A stretch of DNA of 64,000 bases, taken from assembly GCA_019188255.1 (NCBI GenBank), contig JAETXT010000005.1, positions 4,836,001 through 4,900,000 on the forward strand, written 5' to 3'. Of the stretch, positions 11,900-22,929 are shown piece after piece (position 1 is the first letter of the stretch; each line of letters starts with the position of its first letter). The notes beneath the pieces are model-generated. The model saw nothing but the letters and a program-made list of their open reading frames with translations, did not search any database and was not told the DNA's origin. The translations under genes and the position numbers were made by a program. The stretch is from Verticillium longisporum (taxonomy: Eukaryota > Ascomycota > Sordariomycetes > Glomerellales > Plectosphaerellaceae).

Positions 11900-12558
11900 A
11901 TGCGTTTCACTTCCGCTATAGTCGCTGTCCTCTCTGTTGGTCTTGTGCCGGCATCGGCCAGGACCGTCCTTGTTGAACGGGACCAGAGCATCATTACTGG
12001 TGATGATCGGAAGATTCCTGGCGACTCGCCTCTCGAGCTGTGCGATAAGGACCACGGGAAGGATATCGTTCACATCAAGAAGGTCGACCTCTCGCCCAAC
12101 CCTCCCAAAGCGTACGTTTGGTACTCAGCCTCGCGAGGCATTCCTCATTATCGACGGGTGCTAACCAAGGGTGGACAGTGGCGAGGACCTTATAATCACA
12201 GCCAGCGGAACAGTTGACGAAGATATTGAGGAAGGAGCCTACGTTCTGCTTCAGGTCAAGTACGGCCTCATTCGCCTTATCAGCACCAAGGCGGACTTCT
12301 GTGAGCAGGTTGGCGAGGTCGACCTGGAGTGCCCCATCAAGAAGGGCGACCTAGCCCTCACAAAGACTGTCAAGCTGCCTGCCGAGATTCCTCCTGTAAG
12401 CATCATCCACTCCAACAGCGCGGATACACCACTGACACCTGCCGCAGGGAAAGTACACTGTCTTCGCCGACCTTTACACCAAGGATGACGAGCCCATCAC
12501 CTGCTTGACGGCCTCCGTTGCCTTCTCTCGTGGAAGCCTCCTTGGATTTGAGCTGTAA
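11900..12558 (+). CDS. npc2: ML-domain phosphatidylglycerol/phosphatidylinositol transfer protein (NPC2 type)
   Basis: Secreted or vacuolar lipid-binding protein of the MD-2-related (ML) family. Yeast Npc2 hands sterols to Ncr1 in the vacuole, and fungal homologs are often annotated PG/PI-TP. Exons are 11900-12111, 12179-12395 and 12448-12558, giving 179 aa. Both introns (67 and 52 nt) keep frame. An N-terminal signal peptide (MRFTSAIVAVLSVGLVPASA) is followed by the ML fold: PLELCDKD, IHIKKVDL-like strands, EDIEEGAYVLLQVKYGLI, ADFCEQVGEVDLECPIKKGD and ITCLTASVAF. Its Cys positions match the family disulfides. The next gene, VMA7, converges on it. Confidence 0.92.
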
Positions 12559-12896
12559 GGGTGGACTGGGAATGATTCGAGCTCGGATTCTAGTGATCAG
12601 TTGGCTGAGCGGGGCGGCACATGGTGTAAACCTCTTTTGCACATAAATCAGGTCGCGAATGTCGTTTTGTTGTTTTTTTGTAGCATTGACGAAGTCCGAG
12701 CACGGGTACCCTTAACGTAGCAAAGCTGGCGCTCTTAGGCATTCATAGGAAAGGTAAATTGTACTTTGCATCAACAGCCACTGCTCAAAGCCTCAAGAAG
12801 TCGTTGTGACGCCCACTGAACCTCTTCGTCAAGCATGACGCCGGCTTATATGTGCTTCGCTCCTCTAGCCGTGACGCCATCCCGTGTATGCGTGAT
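12559..12896. other. Convergent 3' flanks of NPC2 and VMA7
   Basis: 338 bp between two stop codons. It presumably holds both 3' UTRs. Nothing else is recognised. Confidence 0.6.
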
Positions 12897-13440
12897 TTAC
12901 TCGCCAAACAGCCTCCTGACCCTCCTCAGCACACTGTCCTTCTCGGGATCGTAGGGGTGGTCTTTGCTGGGGATTTCGAGCACGGTAGGGAAGGCCGCCG
13001 TGTACGTGTCAATACGATGCCTAATCTTGTCGGCAATCTGTACGGAGGTCAGTACCTCAAAAGCATATTCCGTTGCAGCCATCTCATCTACGCACGTGCT
13101 GATTGATCAAGATGATACCAATATCCTTTCGCTCAGTTGTGAAGCTTTCGAATGCGTTCTCGATCGCAGAGGTCTCCGTCTTGCTGTCAACAACGAGGAA
13201 GTTCTTCGCCTGATCTGCACCAGTGCTGACGTGCTGGAAAGCCGGGTTAGATATGTGCACGTCGACTTCGAGGGGGCACAGCAAAACGTACCCCGATTCC
13301 TGCGAGGAGAAGGCCCGTGACAGAGTCCTGAGTATTTGGTCAGAGGACAACACAGACAGACTGGTGCTGAGCGCAATTCTTACCTCGTCGCCAATGACAG
13401 CCAGGAATTGCCTATCCTTGTAATCGGCTTGCGACGCCAT
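12897..13440 (-). CDS. vma7: V-type H+-ATPase subunit F
   Basis: Subunit F of the V1 sector, part of the central rotor stalk that couples ATP hydrolysis to proton pumping in the vacuolar membrane. Four exons: 13384-13440, 13292-13327, 13096-13233 and 12897-13037, giving 123 aa, with three introns of 56-58 nt. The 36-nt second exon ([12 protein letters not shown]) is too small for a simple ORF scan but is the most conserved part of the family. The joins give [46 protein letters not shown] and [17 protein letters not shown]. Length and motifs match fungal Vma7 fully. It is divergent from NUR1, with 434 bp between the starts. Confidence 0.96.
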
Positions 13441-13874
13441 ATTGAGGGGTTGCTCGTTGGTACGGGACCGAGCGAGGTTGTAGGTGGTGGTTGACGTTGT
13501 CGTCCAACGTCAAGTGCCAGGAACAAGTGCAGACAGACTAGACGGGCTCGTCGCCCAGTGGTGGGCTGGACAGCGACAGTCAGCGGATGAGAGCTTTGAC
13601 CGCCCATGAGCCCAGGCTGCATCCCCTGGCACCCCACACTGGCGGCGTGGGTGTGGTGCATTTTGGCTGCTGGCTCCACCTGGACGTCACCCCAGGCTGC
13701 ACCTTGGGCGGGACAAAGAAATTGAAGCTCCCTGTGTAAACAAAACGTCCTCTTTACACCTCGGAACCAGTCAGCCTCGCCTCCGTCCCGCTTCATCCAC
13801 GGACGGATACTTGAATCAGTATCTCGTTCGATACGGTCCATGTGAAGCATATTTCGTATTGAAAAGCACGAAAC
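13441..13874. promoter_or_regulatory. Shared divergent promoter region of VMA7 and NUR1
   Basis: 434 bp between two start codons pointing away from each other, so both promoters must lie here or overlap. No specific factor site is called. Confidence 0.5.
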
Positions 13875-15313
13875 ATGCCGCGCATGGTCAGGCGCAAGCC
13901 TTGGGCCGAAAGGGTCAAGGCGATGCTCAACCCCATGGACTTCCTCCTCTGGGTTTCCGAGGAGCTCGAGACAAGGGACTGGGATTCCAAGGCGCTGGGC
14001 ACGAAACTCGGCTTGGCCTTCAATTTCATCTTCCTCATCGCTCGAGCTAACTGCGCGGCGTCTGAGGCTCATGACGATGTGTTCAGCGACGGGGTCAGCA
14101 GTCGTTTGACCAACTATATGGTACGCTCTGAACGTCTCCGTCCCTTCAAGAAACTTAGACTAACTTTGAACAGATCCGACCTCTCTCATGGATCCTTGTT
14201 CTCTTATCAGGTGCCAACGCCTTCTACACAATGACACGTTCAAGACACTACCGACTCTTCGAGGTCAACGTCGAGCAAGCACCTCAGACCCCTTCCGCCC
14301 ACCGTGTCAAGGTTCAGTCTTCGCCAGTTGCTTCGTCGCCTCTCCGCTTCCTGTCCAACTTGATAGTTCCCGAAACAGCCGAATCGAGGGCGCACCCAGA
14401 TAAGACGAGAGATGTGTGGGAACTGGCCGTGTGGGATCCTCTTCCCGTTTCTCTGCAGCTCTTCTCTCTGTTCAGCCCCGGCCACGTCCTCGTCTACATG
14501 TTGTTCCTGCCGCTCGAAAACCTCGACCCCAGACCGAGCGTCACCGTCTTCAACTGTTTGGCATTGCAAGTCATTCTCAGTGTGCAGATGCTGTTTCTCC
14601 AGTCGCGTTTCTCTCAACAAATCAAAGATACGGCCATCATTCACAAGGAGGTCCTCCACGAATACGACACGAAATTTGTTCACCCTCGTCTTCACCCTTT
14701 GGTTCGCGACGTGGGCACGCAAGCCTCGTTTGAGGAAGAAGACGAGGAGGATGGCGAAGGCGACTTTGTCGAACTAGGCACTCCGACAACCGTTATCAAG
14801 AAAGAGTTTCAGACCCACCCGAACCCGAACTACATGCGCCACGTTGATCCTGAGCACACGCCTGCTCGACCTCATCGCAATGTCCAACACAGCGCCGTGG
14901 CCTCACGGCTTTTCACCCCATCCAGTCAAGCAAGACGGTCTGGGTCATTTACGCCCATACCAAGCACACGGTCTCCTTCCCGACAGAGCCTGCCAGCAGG
15001 CGTCTCCGCGGCCGCCACTCCCAGCGCCTCCACGACCACGGGAACGCAGTATGGTGGCAACCTCGGCGTCTTCTCGCACGCCAAATCACCTCTGAAGAAG
15101 GCCTCAAGCCTCTACGACCTCAGCACGGACTATGCGTCGCCGAGGAACTCGAGGGAGATGGCGGCGCTTGAACAGCGGAGAGCGAGCCCAGTCAAAGACA
15201 ACCGGCGGCTGACAACGGCCAACGACGGAGACGAAACCCCGATCAACCCATTTGCTCAGACGCAAAAGAATCGGTTCAGTCAGGAACGTTACCCCAAGAT
15301 GTGGGCACGTTAG
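13875..15313 (+). CDS. nur1: Nuclear rim protein NUR1 (Mug154 family)
   Basis: Inner-nuclear-membrane protein. Yeast Nur1 with Heh1 tethers rDNA repeats to the nuclear rim. Exons are 13875-14120 and 14174-15313 with a 53-nt intron (donor GTACGC, acceptor AACAG), giving 461 aa. Family hallmarks are the N-terminal basic stretch, WVSEELETRDWD, a hydrophobic helix FNFIFLIARAN, a second at SWILVLLSGANAFYTM, and a membrane pair after WELAVWDPLPVSLQLFSLFSPGH (about residues 160-235). The C-terminal half is Ser/Pro-rich and disordered, with VGTQASFEEEDEED and the short motif NPFAQTQKNRFSQERYPKMW at the end. Orthology rests on these motifs; the rDNA-tethering role here is inferred. Confidence 0.85.
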
Positions 15314-15693
15314 GATGCAGGATGTATGTTCAAAGAACTGGAAATGCGGGTACATAAGAGCATGGACGGCGTTGGGGTTAATCACTTTCAGTCAATTACA
15401 CAAAATTCCTACTCTCATTCTGCTTTTGCGTCCCAAGCACTACGTTCCGCACATGCTGCCAACCACCCCCGCCAGGGCTGGCGTCCAATCTTTCTCCGGG
15501 TTTGTCTATGCCCGCCCACTTTGTCGTGGGGGCGCCCAGTTTGGGGTGTCCATCGTTCTTGCCATCGCTGCAACGAGTCACATGCCTGGTTCGCACACTG
15601 CGCCTAACAGGTCCTCGTTCAGTCTGCTCACTCTATGAATCTGCTACCGACGCGAGTAATTTCGCCGTTACTGTCATCATCGTCATCATCATC
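15314..15693. other. Intergenic between NUR1 and the downstream plus-strand gene
   Basis: 380 bp between same-strand genes, holding the NUR1 3' flank and the next promoter. An ATC/TCATCA run at about 15673-15695 abuts the candidate ATG at 15694. Confidence 0.5.
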
Positions 15694-16895
15694 ATGGCAG
15701 CAGTGTTCGACAGGGTTAGGCGGATTCTCCCGAGCAACCGCCCAGAGAAAGGGGCACACTGCGTGTGCCGACGCCCATCCCAAGAATCGCACACAGTTCA
15801 GACCAGTTGACGAGCTGGAACACCGCGAAGGAATTGCCGACAATCCCATCGCCCCCAGCGCCCATGACGGAGGCTCAGCGAAGAAAAGAGCAGCGACGGC
15901 AGCTGCGCGAGAGCGGCGATTACCTCGGTGTTCAGGGCGTCAACCCGAGCACCGGCGAACTCGACACCATGACATCCTCAAGCGGCTCCCAAGCCAGCTA
16001 CCTCGAGGAAGAGCTACGGCAGAAGCTGTTGGCCGTCAAGAGGCGCGGCTCGCGTGCCTTGCGGGCGTATCGAAAACCTGTGAACGGCTTGACCCCGGAT
16101 GACCACGCTTCACTATTACAGCGGGAGAGGCAGAAGCTACTGAACGCCGGCAGCAGCAGTACGGACGTCCTGCGGGCGCGAAAGGCAGTGCGCTGGCGCC
16201 GAGATCCCGGTCAATGGTCGTCGGTGATCGAGCCCGACCTCAGTCCAATCAGCGGGTCACGTCAGGGGTCGACCACGGACCTGGTGCCGAAAACTGAGCC
16301 GTCTGGCGAGGTTCTGGAAACGCGGCGAGATGCTAATCATTCCTCGGATACCGTCATACATACACCCGCGCGAAGACGGTCATCCATTTTCCCAGTCGAT
16401 ATCGTCCCGATACCCCAAGATCTTCGTGTCGATGACTACAACGAATCCGAAGAGCGAGAGGGTTCGCGCGTCAGTTTTGTGGACGCACGTCCAACTGTCA
16501 TCCCATTAGACTTTCAAAGACCAAGCCAGCGTTCGCTTCCTCTACAGCTGTCGCATGAATCTCCTCAACCGAGCCTGCAGAGTCCAGAGGAGGAGTTGAC
16601 GCCTGTGAGGGAAGCGATAAAAGATGTTTCTCGCGTATGTCTCCACACGCATCACCACCACTACTGGCTTCGACAGGAGGAGGATGAGCTACCCTCCCGC
16701 GTGGACACCGAGTACATCGCAGAGCTCAAGGGACCGCTGCACCGCAACACTTACTCGCGGGGCTATGTCAGTCCGTTCGCTGAATGCCACGAATCGATGA
16801 AGATTGGTGCTGTCTACGTCTCGACAGCCACGCAGACGGACATGAAGGAGGTGCTTGAGAGAAAGCGCCGACATCGGGTGTCTTTCCGCAGATGA
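15694..16895 (+). CDS. Conserved-looking disordered protein of unknown function
   Basis: I do not recognise this gene. A long open frame ends at 16895. Its first in-frame ATG is at 15864 (343 aa), with a strong start region MTEAQRRKEQRRQLRESGDY. The frame is open further 5' and reads IPRIAHSSDQLTSWNTAKELP before that ATG. An ATG at 15694 begins MAAVFDRVRRILPSNRPEK in another frame and would join it if one G were restored in the GGGG run at about 15750-15753, giving about 400 aa. The protein is rich in Arg, Ser and Glu, with no TM segment or known domain. The C-terminus has a His cluster near HTHHHHYW and ends RRHRVSFRR. Low-complexity acidic and basic patches suggest a regulatory or scaffold role, but none is claimed. 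Confidence 0.6.
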
Positions 16896-18693
16896 TATGC
16901 TTAGGCTGTATGAATTGGAAAATAACTTTGGAAATTGTCACCTTTGTCAACAAACCCTCCCTGGGCTCTGTCTGTGTAGGATGGCCAAAGGCCATGCGCC
17001 ACCAAATGATTAGCCTGCCGCAACCCCGGGCACCTCCAGTGGAAATGTTTTGGGATATCAACGATTGCCTGTTTCTGCTGTCCAACCTCCGGTCTCGGGC
17101 GCTGCCAGATGCTCATGCTGGCTATTGGTCACCTGTCTGTTAACACATCTGCGCGTCTCAGACAGCAAACGAGGATAACATATGCCTTCAAATCAAGCTG
17201 CCATGATTCATCACTGCAAGCACAACGGAAGACCTTCGGACAGAATTTGAGCCCGGCTATCCCGCAGTAACATGGCTTTACTATCACTGATTACCGAAAT
17301 TTGAAGTCTATGGTAGGCTAATTGGAACAAGAGTGCTACTTGGCTCCAGCCCCTCGAAGGGAACTCGAACTATGAGTCTTGCATCGTAGAGGACGTAGTA
17401 GAAAACTTCCCAGTCTCCAAACTCATGAGTTGTTGATAGCGGCTAGCGGATGGGCAGCACAAGGACAAGCAGAGCTCGTTCAGGGGCCCTCCACCTGGAG
17501 AAAGGCTGGTGGCTTGCAGGTGCGGGGCCGGACTGCTTCCTCAGGGGTAAGCTCGAAGTAGCCTCATGACCCGATTACCTATGAATGAGACAGACGACGG
17601 TTGGGAAACCTGACAACTACTGAAGCTGCTGGGTGGGCACAAGCAAATATAGACTTTGTGGTGATTCGGTCGTCGGTGACCCAGAAAGAGTAAAAGGGAA
17701 ATCTCAATAACGAATGCCGTGATACCGTGCCGGTATTCGTGATGCTGCCGAGAGACGAAAGCCAGCCAGGTACCGGAGCACAGTGCCGGACAATGGCCCC
17801 ATCGCCTTGATGATTCTGGCCTCCCTCACACACGTGAAGTCAATACCGACTGGGACCCAGTCGCGGTTGGTACAAGACGTAGCTGCTGTTCCGAAACCGG
17901 CCAGCTGGTTGAGGGCTGCCAGACGTCAGCGCGGCGCGGCGCGAGGGACAGGGGGGGCGGGTGAGCTACCCCGGAACTGAGCTGACCTCTCCACCAGCCT
18001 GTACAGCACCTCTTGGCAGATAAGGCGGGCGGGCAGGTCCAGGACATTGTGCCAGTCTAGTTAGCTTCTCGGCCGAGTCGATAGGCGCGACGATCTGCAG
18101 CCAGATAGATGGACACATTGTGCAGCTGGCAACCCCCATGGTCAGCTCCCAGCTCCCAGCTACCTGGGCTGGCTTTACTCCTCGTCTTCCGCCTCGCAGC
18201 CTAATGTGTATCCCTAGGATTGCTGTCCCTGCAAAGCAGGGACGGCGGGCGCCGATGTGGTATTATGACTCAACAAACCTAGCTATGGATGCCGTGCCCA
18301 AGCCCTCTGGTGGTGTTGCTGTCCCACTTGTTTCCATGGCCAATATCCAACGGGCAAGTCACATTGTCACAGTCGTCAGGCCTGGGCATATTCAAAGTGA
18401 GGCCCAGGCCGGTCGGGGTGGGACCAGCGGAGCGGTAGGGAGCCGGGGCTCCGAGGCCGGAGACGGCGCCGATGAGAGATTCACACAATTGTACATCGTG
18501 GAGTCGGATGTCCCTTCCGTGCCCGTCTGCATGACCCCTCTCCAGATAAGTACCTGCCTCACTGTCCCCCTTCTCGCCCTCTGCTCTCAAACGACACGGG
18601 CGACGATATCTGCCGAATGCTACGCTGCATGGTGCGAACGCAGGTGATGATGGATCAGCGGGTTGTCATTCGTTGCTCGACACGATATATACC
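16896..18693. other. Intergenic, no gene recognised
   Basis: About 1.8 kb between the disordered-protein gene and the palindromic element. Isolated short open frames have no domain. A TGACTCA motif (Gcn4/CPC1 consensus) lies at 18266-18272, 1.8 kb upstream of LEU1 and beyond the element, so its relevance is doubtful. Confidence 0.5.
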
Positions 18694-19239
18694 ATAGTAT
18701 ATAGTAAGTTTCAATCATTTAACGAGTACCGACCAGGGAGCCGACTAAGGGGCCCATTACTCATCGACTTCCTTATCGACTACCCTAGCATCTTATCTAT
18801 ATCTTATTAGCTTATTAACTAGCTTTATTAAAATAATATAATTTTATATAAGGAAAGGAATATTAGTTTTTATATTTTCTAAATATACTTTATAAATAAG
18901 GTTTATTAATACTTAATAGGCTATTGAAACTTTTACTTCTAATTATATAATAATAATAGAGCTATAGGAAATAATTAATTAATATATAATTAGAGGTAAA
19001 AGTTTTAATAGCCTATTAAGTATTAATAAACCCTATTTATAAAGTATATTTAGAAAATATAAAAACTAATATTCCTTTCCTTATATAAAATTATACTACC
19101 TTAATAAAGTTAATTAATAAATTAATGAAATATAGATAAGATGCTAAGGTAGTCGATGGGGAAGTCGATGAATAATGGGCCCCCTAATCGGCTCCTTGGT
19201 CAGTACTCGTTAAATGATTGGAAACTTACTGTATACTAT
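18694..19239. mobile_element. Palindromic MITE-like element with about 256-bp inverted arms
   Basis: The left arm (18694-18949) and right arm (18983-19239) are inverted copies around a 33-bp AT loop. They match over their whole length at roughly 90 percent. Nearly all differences I can align are C/T or G/A transitions. The outer ends read ATAGTATAYAGTAAGTTTC. A TA dinucleotide sits at both edges, compatible with a TA target duplication of Tc1/mariner type. The inner part is very AT-rich with TA runs. There is no coding capacity for a transposase. The transition bias and TA excess fit repeat-induced point mutation, a fungal defence against duplicated DNA. The family is not recognised. Confidence 0.8.
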
Positions 19240-20073
19240 AGTACCTTTGCAGGACCCCGGCAGCCCTGGCTGGAAACCGGATGCCCATGTTGAGCCCGAA
19301 GACCGGATCTGCATCTCGACAATATATGATGAGGGAGGCGCAGGCTTCAGACTGAATGCCGCCGCTAGGCGGTGACCGAGGTGAGAGAATCCGCCGGGGG
19401 CGAGCCCCGCAGTGGCCGCTCAAGGCCAATTAGCGGCAGTGATTTGCAAATCCGGCCAGTACCCCGCGTTCCGATCGCGGAGCGCCCTGGCTCGAAACCG
19501 TCGACTCCGAGCATCGGACCCCTCATCGACGAGGGCTTCCTCACCAACGGAATTGTCTCGATGTCATGGGCAATGGAGGGGCCGGATCCATTTGGTGGCC
19601 CGAGGGACGGGGATTTTGCATTTTGTGCCTGCCTTTTTCAGGAACGATTTGTGACTGCAGATCCAGCTGCGACAGGCGATATCGTCCCAGACACCCCGAA
19701 GCACCTCATTCATTCCTCGCCCCAAAATAGCTCCAGCACTTGACTGCCCTCACTCGGTGCTACTATAACAGGCATTCCCCCACGCTTGCACCAGTCGGGC
19801 AATATATTCCATCCAAAGCTTCCTTCCATCCATTTTACCTTTCCTCCTCTTCCGCGTGCCGATCGTCCCCTTTCCTCCTCTCCCACCACTCTTCCCCTCC
19901 CTTTCTTCTTTCCCTTCTTCATCAACCAAACACCCCTCCTCCTAGTCACACCCAGACCTGGACATTCGGTCCCGCTACCACCTCCTCTCAACCATCGGTC
20001 AGAGCTTCATTCATCAATTGCAAAAACCCCATATCCATATTTCTTCGAGGACGATTCCTCCCAAACAACAAAC
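19240..20073. promoter_or_regulatory. LEU1 upstream region with pyrimidine-rich leader
   Basis: The last about 230 bases before the LEU1 ATG include a strongly C/T-rich coding strand (about 19820-19935), typical of promoters and leaders of highly expressed filamentous-fungal genes. I searched for a Leu3-type CCGGNNCCGG palindrome and did not see a clean one. The part nearer the mobile element (19240-19700) has no supported gene. Confidence 0.45.
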
Positions 20074-22643
20074 ATGCCCGTCGCCGAAGGTTCACAGCAG
20101 ACCCTCTACGACAAGGTCCTCCAGGCCCACGTTGTGGACGAGAAGCTGGACGGCACTCTCCTCCTCTACATTGGTACGTTCTTCCGCCTCGTCCTTCTCA
20201 TGGGCTCGTTCCCACTCTTTGATGCGCTCTCGACTGACGCACTTTACCAGATCGCCACCTCGTTCACGAAGTCACCTCACCCGTAAGCCCCCCCCTGGCT
20301 GCGAAATCATCAACCCCAATGACGTTGTGTCGTCCAGACCCACTAACCCTATGCCGCAGCAAGCCTTCGAGGGCCTGAAAAACGCTGGCCGCCAAGTCCG
20401 ACGACCCGATTGCACTCTTGCGACCACTGACCACGTAAGTCGGCATCCTGCTGCGCTGGCGCCGGCGCTGGCGCTGCGGCTCTGTCGGAGAATTTCATGG
20501 CACTAACAAACCGGCTTGGCAGAATGTCCCTACGACATCCCGCGCGTCCATGAAGGATATCGGTTCCTTCATCGACGAGCATGACTCCAGACTCCAGTGC
20601 ATGACCCTCGAGGAGAATGTCAAGGACTTCGGCCTCACCTACTTCGGTCTCGGCGACAAGCGCCAGGGTATCGTTCACGTCATCGGCCCTGAGCAGGGCT
20701 TCACCCTTCCCGGTACCACCGTCGTCTGCGGCGACAGCCACACTTCCACCCATGGCGCTTTCGGCGCTCTCGCTTTCGGCATCGGCACCAGCGAGGTTGA
20801 GCACGTTCTGGCCACCCAGTGCCTCATCACAAGGCGGAGCAAGAACATGCGCATTCAGGTAGATGGCGAGCTGGCCCCTGGCGTCAGCTCAAAGGATGTC
20901 GTCCTGCACGCTATCGGCATGATTGGAACTGCTGGCGGCAACGGTGCTGTCATTGAGTTCTGCGGCTCCGTCATCCGCAGCCTGAGCATGGAGGCGAGGA
21001 TGTCCATCTGCAACATGTCCATCGAGGGTGGTGCGCGAGCCGGCATGGTCGCCCCTGACGAAATCACGTTTGAGTACCTCAAGGGCCGCCCCCTGGCCCC
21101 CAAGGTTGGATCGGAGGAATGGGAGCGCGCCACCACGTACTGGAAGTCGCTTCAGTCGGATGCTGGTGCTGTTTACGACATTGACGTATTCATTGACGCC
21201 AAGGACATCATTCCTACCGTCACCTGGGGCACCAGCCCTGAGGATGTCATGCCCATCACTGGCACCGTCCCCGACCCCGAGACCTTTGCGACTGAGGCAA
21301 AGAAGGCTGGCGGCCGCAGAAAGCTCGAGTACATGGGACTCGTCGCGGGTACGCCCATGGATCAGATTGTTGTCGACAAGGTCTTCATTGGCTCGTGCAC
21401 GAACTCGCGCATCGAGGATCTGCGCGCCGCGGCACATGTCCTCAAGGGAAAGAAGATTGCGGCCAACATCAAGCGCGCCATGATCGTTCCTGGCTCCGGT
21501 CTCGTCAAGGACCAGGCCGAGGCCGAGGGCCTGGACAAGATCTTCACCGACGCTGGTTTCGAGTGGAGAGAGGCTGGTTGCTCCATGTGCCTCGGCATGA
21601 ACCCCGACATTCTGTCGCCTCAGGAGCGCTGTGCCAGTACCTCGAACAGGAACTTTGAGGGTCGCCAGGGTGCTGGTGGCAGGACGCACCTGATGTCTCC
21701 CGTCATGGCCGCTGCTGCCGCCATTGTCGGCACCCTCACTGACGTGAGGAAACTGTCTGAATACAAGACCAGCCCCCATGTCCAGGCCGCCATCGCGCCT
21801 GTTGCCAAGCCCCACGACGGCGAGCGTGTTGAGGAGAGTGCCGCGGAGAGGGACCTAATCGGCGACCAGCCCGAAGACAGCCAACCTCATGTCAACTCGT
21901 CTGTGTCTTCCAGCTCTGCTGGTCTTCCCAAGTTCACCACCCTCAAGGGCATCGCCGCGCCTCTGGATATGACCAACGTCGACACGGACGCCATCATCCC
22001 CAAGCAGTTCCTCAAGACAATCAAGCGTACCGGTCTCGGATCTGCTCTGTTTCACGAGCTGCGATTCAACAGTGATGGCTCTGAGAACCCCGCCTTTATT
22101 CTGAACCAGGACCCCTACCGCCAGGCCAAGATTCTTGTTGTCACTGGTCCCAACTTTGGATGCGGAAGCTCTCGTGAGCACGCCCCTTGGGCCCTGCTCG
22201 ACTTTGGCATCAAGGCCATCATTGCGCCGTCGTACAGTGACATCTTCTTCAACAACACGTTCAAGAACGGCATGCTGCCCATCATCGTGTCCAACAAGGA
22301 CGATCTTGAAGCCGTTGCCGCTGAGGCCCGCGCCGGCCGGGACGTCGAGATCGACCTCCCCAACCAGCTTATCAAGAACGCGACTGGCTATACGATCTGC
22401 AGCTTCGATGTCGAGGAGTTCAGGAAACACTGCCTCGTCAACGGCCTTGATGACATTGGTCTGACGATGCAGATGGACGACAAGATCAGCGAGTACGAGA
22501 GGAGAATGTCCAAGCAGACTCCGTGGTTGGATGGCACTGCCTATCTCAAGAGAAAGGGCAGGAGTAACCAGCTTGCGGCGAAGCCAGTCCCAGTTCCCAA
22601 GACCAACCGTGGCGAGACGAAGACGGAGCCCCTCGAGTGGTAA
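20074..22643 (+). CDS. leu1: 3-isopropylmalate dehydratase (isopropylmalate isomerase)
   Basis: Second step of leucine biosynthesis: a 4Fe-4S enzyme of the aconitase family that isomerises 2- to 3-isopropylmalate in the cytosol. Exons are 20074-20173, 20251-20282, 20360-20434 and 20523-22643, giving 775 aa (yeast Leu1 is 779). The three introns (77, 77 and 88 nt) all keep frame. The second exon is only 32 nt (encoding [11 protein letters not shown]). Visible motifs are the N-terminal [43 protein letters not shown], the first cluster Cys in [16 protein letters not shown] and the other two in [11 protein letters not shown]. The C-terminal swivel (LeuD-like) domain starts near [20 protein letters not shown], with [13 protein letters not shown]. 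It is the usual fungal LeuC-LeuD fusion, undamaged here. Confidence 0.97.
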
Positions 22644-22929
22644 GCTGGCGTGGTGCGTAGGCGAGCGGTCATGGGACGAATTTTATTGCTATTTACGACG
22701 GTGTGATGGCACCAGGCGCATTATTATCGCGGGAGATTTATGACCTGATCCTTTTTCAGGGCGACCTAGGTTTGGGTATCACAATCGTCCTGATTCTGGA
22801 CAACTACGACTTGGAAAAAGTGGGGGCCGCTGCGGCCATTCATAGCAAAGATAGGATTTTCGCAAGACTTGTCAAGCACGCTTTTCTCGCTCACTCCTTG
22901 TGTTGCCATGTGATGCAACTTGAACCGCT

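Noticed and set aside
19240..20073. Leu3-type binding site in front of LEU1
   Set aside because: Several CCGG words occur but none forms the CCGGNNCCGG palindrome.
16896..20073. Biosynthetic gene cluster or horizontally transferred island around the palindromic element
   Set aside because: The flanks are ordinary intergenic DNA and housekeeping genes; apart from the element itself there is no foreign gene or composition shift.
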